DNA of 17,732 bases from Bacillota bacterium (GTDB lineage: Bacteria > Bacillota > Clostridia > Lachnospirales > Lachnospiraceae): contig JAEWSD010000025.1 in assembly GCA_023398615.1 (NCBI GenBank), forward strand, positions 1-17,732, given 5' to 3'. The stretch's first letter is position 1; each line of letters opens with the position of its first letter. This document shows positions 1 through 6,251 of this stretch, piece by piece. Below the pieces are notes generated by a model. It did not search any database and was not told where the DNA came from. It saw nothing but the letters and a program-made list of their open reading frames with translations. The position numbers were made by a program, and so were the translations under genes.

Positions 1-1
1 C

Positions 2-100
2 TTAGGCACCTACGACTTATTGAGCGGTGTATCGAATAAGGTGGAGGGATACGAAAATTACTACGGCATGAAGCTCTGGGGGCTTAAAGTAGCAGAGTAA
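2..100 (+). CDS. C-terminal end of a probable peptide-binding lipoprotein of an ABC transporter (partial)
   Basis: An open frame runs in from the left edge and ends at TAA 98-100, giving 32 residues rich in Tyr, Gly and Trp that end in GLKVAE. Only the tail is present, so no domain or signal peptide can be seen. The assignment as substrate-binding protein rests mainly on context: permease, permease, ATPase, ATPase follow in the usual dpp/opp order with the binding-protein gene first. Aromatic-rich tails are common in this family (SBP_bac_5), which is weak support. It would be an extracytoplasmic lipoprotein delivering peptides to the permease pair. Confidence 0.6.
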   Translation, partial: LGTYDLLSGVSNKVEGYENYYGMKLWGLKVAE

Positions 101-129
101 AATTTAACCGGATAATTCGAGTATATAAA

Positions 130-209
130 GGGGCTGCAGCAAGAACTCATAATTATTATGACCCGGTAAAAAAGGGGCTAAATATAGTTATGAGTTTTGC
201 GGCAACCCC
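130..209. repeat. Palindromic hairpin repeat, short copy (80 bp)
   Basis: The left end GGGGCTGCAGCAAGAACTCA and the reverse complement of the right end, GGGGTTGCCGCAAAACTCAT, match with one single-base gap and a few substitutions, so the element folds into a long imperfect hairpin. Its left about 41 bases match the left end of the 120-bp element at 10381-10500 with only a few differences. It lies between the binding-protein gene and the first permease gene. As RNA it could cap the upstream message or attenuate downstream transcription. The ends resemble terminal repeats of some insertion sequences, so a MITE-type origin is possible, but no transposase or clear target duplication is visible. 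Confidence 0.75.
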
Positions 210-237
210 GATTTTAAATGATAAAGGTGGTGTTTCG

Positions 238-1197
238 ATGATCAAGTATTTAAGAAACCGAATCGTTTCTGTTATCTGTACGCTGTTTATTTTGTCCGTG
301 TTTATTTTCAGCATCATCCATCTGACTCCGGGTGATCCGGCAAGGATCATGCTTGGTGCGGATGCCTCCGCGGAGGAGGTTAGTGCCCTGACCGAACGCT
401 TGGGTTTAAACAGGCCGTTAATCATGCAATATTTCTCATGGCTGTTCGATGCTCTTCACGGTGACCTGGGGGTCAGCTATTCCAGAAACGGAACGGTGGC
501 GGAGGAAATCAAAACAGCCCTGGGGCCGACGATCGTCCTGGCGGTCTGGGGGCAGATCCTTGCAATTATCATAGCCATTCCCTGCGGTGTGTTTGCGGCA
601 AAGAAAAAAGGCAAGATACAGGATTCGGCTGTGATTGCCGCCTCTCTTTTAGGTATCTCCATCCCGTCCTTCCTGTTAAGCCTGCTGCTTGCAATGCTTT
701 TTTCCGTAAAACTTGGCTGGCTTCCCGTGGCCGGCTATAAAACGGTTGCGGGAAACGGCCTTATCACACATTTAAGATATATCGTACTCCCGGTGGTGTC
801 CCTGTCTCTGATGCAGGCCGCCATGCTGACGCGTATGACGAGAGCTTCTATGGCCGAGGTCATTAACAACGACTACATAAAAACGGCAAAAGCAAAAGGG
901 TTGAAGGAACGTGTCATTTTATACAAGCATGCTCTTAAGAATGCGATGATACCGATCCTGACCACGATCGGACAGTCCTTTGCCAGCCTCTTATCCGGGG
1001 CGGCGGTAGTAGAAACGGTTTTTAATATTCCGGGCGTCGGACAGCTGATCGTAAGCTCCGTATCCAAAAGGGATTATCCGATGATTCAGGGAATCGTACT
1101 GGTAATCAGTCTGATTTATGTTGCAATTAACCTGTTCATCGATATTTTATACGGTGAGATCGATCCGCGGATAAGAATAGCCGGAAATGTAAAATGA
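238..1197 (+). CDS. dppB: Peptide ABC transporter permease, DppB/OppB type
   Basis: Integral membrane permease of a dipeptide/oligopeptide importer, 319 aa, the usual family length. It has the family layout: an N-terminal membrane segment (about residues 9-30) followed by the HLTPGDPA motif, a hydrophilic extracytoplasmic stretch, then a BPD_transp_1 domain with five further membrane segments. The EAA coupling loop that docks on the ATPases is visible around DYIKTAKAKGLKERV, and the C-terminal end has GEIDPRIR. I choose ATG 238, which has AAAGGTGGTG upstream; the frame is open back to ATG 190, but that codon is inside the palindromic repeat and lacks a ribosome binding site. It would pair with the next gene. 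Whether the substrate is dipeptides, longer peptides or nickel cannot be told from the permease. Confidence 0.92.
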   Translation: MIKYLRNRIVSVICTLFILSVFIFSIIHLTPGDPARIMLGADASAEEVSALTERLGLNRPLIMQYFSWLFDALHGDLGVSYSRNGTVAEEIKTALGPTIVLAVWGQILAIIIAIPCGVFAAKKKGKIQDSAVIAASLLGISIPSFLLSLLLAMLFSVKLGWLPVAGYKTVAGNGLITHLRYIVLPVVSLSLMQAAMLTRMTRASMAEVINNDYIKTAKAKGLKERVILYKHALKNAMIPILTTIGQSFASLLSGAAVVETVFNIPGVGQLIVSSVSKRDYPMIQGIVLVISLIYVAINLFIDILYGEIDPRIRIAGNVK

Positions 1198-1211
1198 GGG
1201 AGGTGAAGGAT

Positions 1212-2084
1212 ATGGGCATATCAAACAGTTCAAAAATGAAAAAAGGGCTATGGGAATACCGGAAGCTGGTCATAAAGAATTTCCTGTCCAAGAAATTAGT
1301 CGTATTAGGCTTTATCGTAACCGTAGTCATAGCAGTCATCGCTGTCTTTGCTCCGTCCATTTCCAAAATGGACCCATATGATATCGATGTTGTAAAAAAA
1401 CTGTCCGCACCGGGCAGTATCCATTACTTCGGAACGGACCAGTTAGGAAGAGATATCTTCACCAGAGTCCTTTACGGCACCAGGATATCCATGCAGGTCG
1501 GCTTCTCGACGGCGCTGATCGCTTTTGTAACAGGCACCCTTTTAGGCTTGATCTCAGGCTTTGTTCATGTTCTTGACAATATCATAATGAGATTTTGCGA
1601 AGGACTGATTGCCATTCCCCCGATACTGATGGCGATCGCCCTCGTGGCCGCTTTGGGAGCGTCTACCACAAACGTTATCATTGCTCTCTCCATCGTATAT
1701 ATACCGACGGTAGCCAGAGTGGCAAGGGCATCCACCCTTTCGGTTAAGGAAATGACTTATATCGAAGCGATCAGGGCGCAGGGGGCAAGCGGAAAAAGAA
1801 TTATATTCCGCCATATTGCACCGAATATCCTGTCGCCGGTTATCGTTCAGACAACCTACATCTTTGCTTCCGCCATTATCACGGAAGCCGCACTCAGCTT
1901 TCTGGGTGCAGGGGTTCCGGCACCGGCGCCAAGTCTTGGCAACATGCTTTATGAAGCCAAAACCTATATCTACAACGCCTGGTGGATGACCTTATTTCCG
2001 GGCTGCTTTACCGTTTTGATTGTGTTAGGGTTAAACCTCTTCGGAGACGGCCTCCGTGACATTATTGATCCGATGTCGAATTAG
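1212..2084 (+). CDS. dppC: Peptide ABC transporter permease, DppC/OppC type
   Basis: Second permease of the importer, 290 aa. The N-terminal membrane segment (about residues 28-48) is followed by the family signature FGTDQLGRDIFTRVLYGTR and then the BPD_transp_1 domain, with an EAA loop near YIEAIRAQGASGKRIIFRH. I place the start at ATG 1212, 8 nt after GGAGG (1199-1203). An in-frame ATG at 1194 overlaps the stop of the upstream gene but has no matching ribosome binding site; that start would add six residues. The gap to dppB is 14 nt, so the two permeases are almost certainly co-transcribed. A 200-bp palindrome follows immediately downstream. Confidence 0.92.
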   Translation: MGISNSSKMKKGLWEYRKLVIKNFLSKKLVVLGFIVTVVIAVIAVFAPSISKMDPYDIDVVKKLSAPGSIHYFGTDQLGRDIFTRVLYGTRISMQVGFSTALIAFVTGTLLGLISGFVHVLDNIIMRFCEGLIAIPPILMAIALVAALGASTTNVIIALSIVYIPTVARVARASTLSVKEMTYIEAIRAQGASGKRIIFRHIAPNILSPVIVQTTYIFASAIITEAALSFLGAGVPAPAPSLGNMLYEAKTYIYNAWWMTLFPGCFTVLIVLGLNLFGDGLRDIIDPMSN

Positions 2085-2097
2085 CCTTCTGCAATTA

Positions 2098-2297
2098 GCC
2101 TATTGTGAAACTCCCTTTTTGTATCTAATGATGTTCCTGTGTGTTTTGGCTGTCTCTACAACTTACCGGAATTGTCTGGCTTACACATACAATAAAGACA
2201 TTTGCATGTGACGTTTAAACAATTCCGGTAAACAGTAACGACAGACAAAACAACACATTGGAACAATCGTAGACACAATAGGAGACTCACAATAGGC
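2098..2297. repeat. Large near-symmetric palindrome between permease and ATPase genes (200 bp)
   Basis: This intergenic stretch is one long imperfect inverted repeat. The ends are GCCTATTGTG (2098-2107) and its reverse complement CACAATAGGC (2288-2297). A perfect 13-bp pair TTACCGGAATTGT lies at 2163-2175 and 2219-2231, and a nearly perfect 9-bp pair at 2184-2192 and 2202-2210 closes a 9-nt loop. All pairs share a midpoint near 2197, so the whole element folds on itself with small bulges. Nothing in it looks coding. It could be a MITE-like insertion, or an RNA hairpin that protects or terminates the permease message and so sets the ratio of permease to ATPase. It fills most of the 245-nt gap. 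Confidence 0.8.
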
Positions 2298-2329
2298 CGG
2301 TGCAGGAAAGTAAATGGAAGGAGGATATT

Positions 2330-3328
2330 ATGAGTGAAAAATTGCTGGAAGTGAAACAATTGAAAACATCATTCCGGACTTTGCGCGGAAGGGTGACAGC
2401 GGTGGACGGCGTCAGCTTCCATGTGGATAAAGGGGAAATCTTGGGGATTGTCGGAGAGTCCGGCTGCGGTAAAAGTGTAACATCACAGTCTGTCATGCGA
2501 CTGTATGACGAAAAGAATCTGGTTTCCTACAAAGGGGAAATCCTGTTTAAGGGGAAAGATCTCCTAAAGAAGCCGGAAAAGGAGATGGAAGCTATTCGTG
2601 GCAACGGAATCGCGATGGTATTCCAGGATGCTCTCAGTTCTTTAAATCCGCTGTACCGTGTAGGGGATCAGATTGCGGAAATGATTCTGAGGCATAAAGC
2701 CGTAAGCAAGAAGGAAGCACACCAGACCGCGGTGAAGATGCTGAAGCTGACCGGGATTCCGGCGCCGGAGGAAAGGGTGAAGGCTTACCCGCATGAGATG
2801 TCGGGCGGTATGCGCCAGCGCGCCATGATTGCAATGGCGCTTGCCTGTGAACCGCAGTTTTTAATTGCGGATGAACCGACAACGGCACTCGATGTTACCA
2901 TTCAGGCCCAGATTATGAATCTCATTGTGGATTTGAATCACAAGCTTGGCATGGGCATCATGCTGATTACCCATGACCTTGGAGTGGTTGCTCAGACCTG
3001 TCAGCGGGTCATCATTATGTATTTGGGCCATATCGTCGAGGAGGGACTGGTGGAAGATATTTTTGACAGGCCGCTGCACCCGTATACGAGGGGGCTGATT
3101 CAGTCCATCCCGACACTGGACACCAGGCGCGGTGAAAAGCTGTATATGATTAACGGAACCGTGCCTCCCTTAAGTGAAGTTCAAAAAGGCTGCCGTTTCT
3201 TCGGCAGGTGCCCGTACGCGAAAGAAAGATGCGAAAACGAAGACCCGGAACTAAAAAGTATGAACGATACGCAGAAGGTACGTTGTTTCTACGCGGGTTA
3301 TCCGGATGAATCGGATAAAGGAGTGTGA
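2330..3328 (+). CDS. dppD: Peptide ABC transporter ATP-binding protein, DppD/OppD type
   Basis: Cytoplasmic ATPase subunit, 332 aa, usual length for DppD/OppD. In order: Walker A GESGCGKS (residues 43-50), Q-loop MVFQDALSSLNP, ABC signature MSGGMRQRAMIAMAL, Walker B FLIADEPTTALDV, switch His in LITHDLGVV, and the C-terminal oligopeptide-transporter extension (oligo_HPY) with cysteines in CRFFGRCPYAKERC. Start ATG 2330 follows AAGGAGG (2318-2324). The frame is open up to a GTG at 2300, but that extension has no ribosome binding site. It overlaps the GTG-led upstream extension of the next gene by 4 nt, and its stop lies 5 nt before the ATG I prefer there, so the two ATPases are translationally close and should form the usual heterodimer. 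Confidence 0.94.
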   Translation: MSEKLLEVKQLKTSFRTLRGRVTAVDGVSFHVDKGEILGIVGESGCGKSVTSQSVMRLYDEKNLVSYKGEILFKGKDLLKKPEKEMEAIRGNGIAMVFQDALSSLNPLYRVGDQIAEMILRHKAVSKKEAHQTAVKMLKLTGIPAPEERVKAYPHEMSGGMRQRAMIAMALACEPQFLIADEPTTALDVTIQAQIMNLIVDLNHKLGMGIMLITHDLGVVAQTCQRVIIMYLGHIVEEGLVEDIFDRPLHPYTRGLIQSIPTLDTRRGEKLYMINGTVPPLSEVQKGCRFFGRCPYAKERCENEDPELKSMNDTQKVRCFYAGYPDESDKGV

Positions 3329-3333
3329 AACCT

Positions 3334-4308
3334 ATGGCAGAAAAAATAATGGAAATCAAGCATCTGAAAAAATATTTTCCGGTACAAAGCCATGTCCGCA
3401 TGGAACCTAAATCCGTAAAAGCAGTGGATGATATTTCGCTGGATATTTATAAAAGGGAAACCATCAGTTTAGTAGGCGAATCCGGCTGCGGAAAAAGCAC
3501 GACCGGACGCTGCAGTATTTGTCTTCTGCCTTCGACCTCCGGCGAGATCATTTACGAGGGTAAGGATATCACCAAGGTAAAGGAGCGGGAGAGAAGAAAT
3601 CTGGCAAAGGAGCTGCAGATGATTTTCCAGGATCCTTACTCCTCCCTGAATCCGCGTATGACTGTCGGTTCCATCATTGAGGAGCCTTTGATCATTCACA
3701 GAGTTTGCAAAAGCAAGGAGGAACGCATGGAACGGGCAATGGAAATGCTCCGCAAGGTAGGTATGCGGGAGGACCAGTACTACCGCTATCCCCATGAATT
3801 TTCAGGCGGCCAGAGACAGCGTATCGGTATTGCAAGAGCACTGATGCTAAGACCGAAACTGATTGTTTGTGATGAACCGGTATCGGCGCTGGATGTTTCT
3901 ATCCAGTCGCAGGTCCTGAACCTCCTGGCGGAAATGAAACAGGAGCTGGAGGTGACTTATCTGTTCATTTCCCATAACATGAGCGTGGTGCGTTATATTT
4001 CGGACCGGATCGGGGTAATGTATCTGGGACATCTGGTAGAGCTGACTTCGACGGAAGAGCTTTACGGCAATCCTCTCCATCCGTACACTCAGGCCTTGCT
4101 TTCCGCAGTTCCGGAGGTCAGTCCGCATATTAAGAAGGAGCAGATTCTGCTGGAGGGCGACATTCCGTCCCCGTTAAATCCGCCGAGCGGCTGTGTATTC
4201 CATAACCGCTGCCCTTATGCGGATATTATGTGCGGCGATGCCATGCCCGAGCTGCAGGAAGTGTCGCCGGGACATTTTGCGGCATGCTTTCGGCACGAGG
4301 TTTATTAA
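3334..4308 (+). CDS. dppF: Peptide ABC transporter ATP-binding protein, DppF/OppF type
   Basis: Second ATPase, 324 aa. Walker A GESGCGKST is at about residues 48-56, the Q-loop is MIFQDPYSSLNPRMTV, the signature FSGGQRQRIGIARAL, Walker B LIVCDEPVSALDVS, the switch His is in FISHNMSVV, and the C-terminal oligo_HPY extension has cysteines in GCVFHNRCPYADIMC. The segment after Walker A reads GRCSICLLPSTSG, slightly unlike the common GRxxLxLxxPTSG, which I see as ordinary divergence. ATG 3334 is preferred: the ribosome binding site AAAGGAG (3317-3323) is 10 nt upstream, whereas the alternative GTG at 3325 would be only 1 nt from it. With DppD it powers the importer. Confidence 0.94.
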   Translation: MAEKIMEIKHLKKYFPVQSHVRMEPKSVKAVDDISLDIYKRETISLVGESGCGKSTTGRCSICLLPSTSGEIIYEGKDITKVKERERRNLAKELQMIFQDPYSSLNPRMTVGSIIEEPLIIHRVCKSKEERMERAMEMLRKVGMREDQYYRYPHEFSGGQRQRIGIARALMLRPKLIVCDEPVSALDVSIQSQVLNLLAEMKQELEVTYLFISHNMSVVRYISDRIGVMYLGHLVELTSTEELYGNPLHPYTQALLSAVPEVSPHIKKEQILLEGDIPSPLNPPSGCVFHNRCPYADIMCGDAMPELQEVSPGHFAACFRHEVY

Positions 4309-4316
4309 AGACAGTC

Positions 4317-4333
4317 AGGAGGTTTTTGCCATA
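4317..4333 (+). promoter_or_regulatory. Ribosome binding site AGGAGG with an ATA at start-codon spacing
   Basis: AGGAGG at 4317-4322 is followed by 8 nt and then ATA at 4331-4333, exactly where a start codon belongs. The only nearby canonical start triplet, TTG at 4326-4328, is out of frame and runs into TAA within two codons. Either the gene uses a rare AUA initiator, which would keep expression low, or the base is a sequencing error or point mutation of ATG. Confidence 0.6.
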
Positions 4334-5299
4334 AAACGAATTTTATACTATCATACCGGTTTTGATATATCGTATGAACAAAGCCTGATAAAGGAATGGG
4401 GGTATGAGGACCGCATTTCTCTGCAGAGTGTTGATAAGGAGGATAAAGGAAGCCTCATACAGTGTGCCAACGACCTGCGTGCGGAAGGACTTCTGATTGT
4501 CTATGAGCCTGTAACAGAGGAGGTTCTGAGGTCCGTGCCGTCGCTGGAAATAGTTTCTATTCCAAGCATCGGTTATGATAACATTGATACGAAGACGGCA
4601 AGGGAATGCGGGGTAAAAGTGACCAATGTACCGGGATACTGTGTGGAAGAAGTTGCCCTGCATGCGATTGCTATGGCTATGGACCTGTCCAGAAAGATCA
4701 CCTTTCTTGACCGGGATGTCAGAAACGGAAACTGGAATATGGATTATGCATATCCCCTTAACCGTATGAGCGGTAAGACCTTCGGCCTTGTCTTTTTCGG
4801 GGCTGTTCCGAAGTACATGGTACCCGTTTTAAAGGCTATGAACCTGCGGATTCTTGTGTATGCACCCACGAAAACGGCGGAATATATTGCCCGGTCCGGC
4901 TGTAGAAAGGCAGGGACACTTGAGGAGCTTTTAAAGGAATCGGATTATGTTTCGGTGCACGCACCTTTGTCGGAGGCTACGTTTCATATGTTCGGAAGAA
5001 ATGAATTCAAGCATATGAAAAGAACGGCCTTTTTCATTAATACGGCCCGTGGGCAGGTCGTTGAGGAAGCCGCGCTGGCAGCAGCCTTAAGAGATGGGAC
5101 AATCCGCGGAGCGGCGGTGGATGTTATCGAGAAGGAAGAGCAGGGGGAAACAGAGCTTCGGAAGCTGGATAATGCTATTGTGACGCCGCATGCGGCATTT
5201 TTATCGGAGGATTCCCTGGAGGAATCCAGAAGAAGAGCGTTAAGACATCTGACAGACTGGCTGGCGGAAGGTAAGCTGCCGGATAATACGATAGTATGA
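4331..5299 (+). CDS. D-2-hydroxyacid dehydrogenase family protein with apparent ATA start codon
   Basis: NAD(P)-dependent dehydrogenase of the D-2-hydroxyacid/CtBP/phosphoglycerate dehydrogenase family, 322 aa from the proposed start, the usual size. The catalytic triad is present: Arg240 (NTARGQ), Glu267 (DVIEKE) and His287 (TPHAAF). The N-terminal domain shows SIGYDNID and VTNVPGYCVEEVA, typical of the family. The dinucleotide loop reads GLVFFGAVPK: two of the three usual glycines (GxGxxG) are Phe and Pro, so cofactor binding may differ. No ATG, GTG or TTG sits where the protein should begin. An ATA at 4331 lies 8 nt after a perfect AGGAGG (4317-4322) and yields IKRILYYHTGF, where a family member would read MKRILYYHTGF. 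The in-frame ATG 4193 would overlap dppF by 116 nt. Co-transcription with the transporter is likely. The substrate is unknown. Confidence 0.85.
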   Translation: MKRILYYHTGFDISYEQSLIKEWGYEDRISLQSVDKEDKGSLIQCANDLRAEGLLIVYEPVTEEVLRSVPSLEIVSIPSIGYDNIDTKTARECGVKVTNVPGYCVEEVALHAIAMAMDLSRKITFLDRDVRNGNWNMDYAYPLNRMSGKTFGLVFFGAVPKYMVPVLKAMNLRILVYAPTKTAEYIARSGCRKAGTLEELLKESDYVSVHAPLSEATFHMFGRNEFKHMKRTAFFINTARGQVVEEAALAAALRDGTIRGAAVDVIEKEEQGETELRKLDNAIVTPHAAFLSEDSLEESRRRALRHLTDWLAEGKLPDNTIV

Positions 5300-5314
5300 C
5301 GGAAAGGGACGGTT

Positions 5315-6232
5315 ATGATAATTCAAAAACAGATGACGGTACTGTTTGTCATCATGCTTATCGGGTATTATGCCTATCGCAGACAGTTAATTACGGAAGC
5401 GTCCGGTAAGACAATATCCGGAATCGTCGTTAATATAGCGAATCCGGCATTGATTTTAAGCAGTGTCATATCAGGGGGAGAGAGAATAAAGGGCAGGGAC
5501 TTACTGTTGACCATGACGGCTGCGATTGTTATTTTTCTTTCACTTCTGGCGGTTGCCGAGATTTTGCCGAAGCTTTTAAGAGCGGAGAAAAACAGCCGCG
5601 GAATTTATAAAATGATGACGGTATTTTCAAATTTCGGATTTATGGGATTCCCGATTATTGCTTCCGTCTATGGAAATGAGGCGCTTTTATATGCCTCATT
5701 GTTTGTGATACCTTATAATCTGCTGATTTATACCTACGGTATCCGGGTCCTGCAAAAGGAACAGGTGAGGGTCAAAGGGGTGGCTTGGAAACGCGTTTTC
5801 AATATCGGAGTGATAGCTTCCCTGATCTCGGTATTACTGTTTCTGACGAACATTAAGCTGCCGGAAATCCCCGTAACCATTATAACGATGCTAAGCAGTC
5901 TGACGGCGCCGCTTAGTATGCTGGTGATAGGTGCATCGTTTGGAACCATGAATCTGAAAAAATTGTTCCTGGATAAACGGCAATTATTGTTTGCTCTGAT
6001 TAAGCTGATTATCATTCCGGTTATCGGCATCACGCTTTTATCGCTTTTCATTCATAACAGGGCTGTACTGGGTGTCTGTCTGGTGGTTCTTGCGGCACCG
6101 GTGGGGTCAATGACAGTCATGCTGGCGCAGCAGTATGAGGGCGATTATGAATTGGTGGCAAGAGGCATTGCCCTTACGACAATACTCTCCGTTATTACGA
6201 TACCGCTTGTGTCAATGATTTTAAAATTATAA
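5315..6232 (+). CDS. AEC family (auxin efflux carrier-like) transporter
   Basis: Polytopic membrane protein of 305 aa with about ten hydrophobic segments in two halves, consistent with the AEC/Mem_trans fold. Supporting stretches are GIVVNIANPALILSSV in the first half and a LIKLIIIPVIG segment followed by AAPVGSMTVMLAQQY in the second, where family members have a conserved P-x-G/A crossing region. Family members studied in bacteria export or import organic acids such as malate or malonate. Start ATG 5315 has GGAAAGGGA upstream and lies 15 nt after the dehydrogenase gene, so a carrier for the 2-hydroxy or 2-oxo acid handled by that enzyme is a reasonable inference. The actual substrate cannot be read from sequence. 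Confidence 0.85.
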   Translation: MIIQKQMTVLFVIMLIGYYAYRRQLITEASGKTISGIVVNIANPALILSSVISGGERIKGRDLLLTMTAAIVIFLSLLAVAEILPKLLRAEKNSRGIYKMMTVFSNFGFMGFPIIASVYGNEALLYASLFVIPYNLLIYTYGIRVLQKEQVRVKGVAWKRVFNIGVIASLISVLLFLTNIKLPEIPVTIITMLSSLTAPLSMLVIGASFGTMNLKKLFLDKRQLLFALIKLIIIPVIGITLLSLFIHNRAVLGVCLVVLAAPVGSMTVMLAQQYEGDYELVARGIALTTILSVITIPLVSMILKL

Positions 6233-6251
6233 ATGATAGGAGGAAAAGATT

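Noticed and set aside
190..237. N-terminal extension of the first permease starting at ATG 190
   Set aside because: The 16 extra codons lie partly in the right arm of the palindromic repeat and have no ribosome binding site; ATG 238 has a good one.
2091..2300. Target-site duplication or transposase remnant around the 200-bp palindrome
   Set aside because: Flanks just outside the inverted ends do not form a convincing direct repeat and no coding frame with a transposase motif lies inside.
4193..4330. Start of the dehydrogenase at ATG 4193
   Set aside because: It would overlap dppF by 116 nt without a ribosome binding site, and the extra residues are an out-of-frame reading of the dppF cysteine-rich tail.
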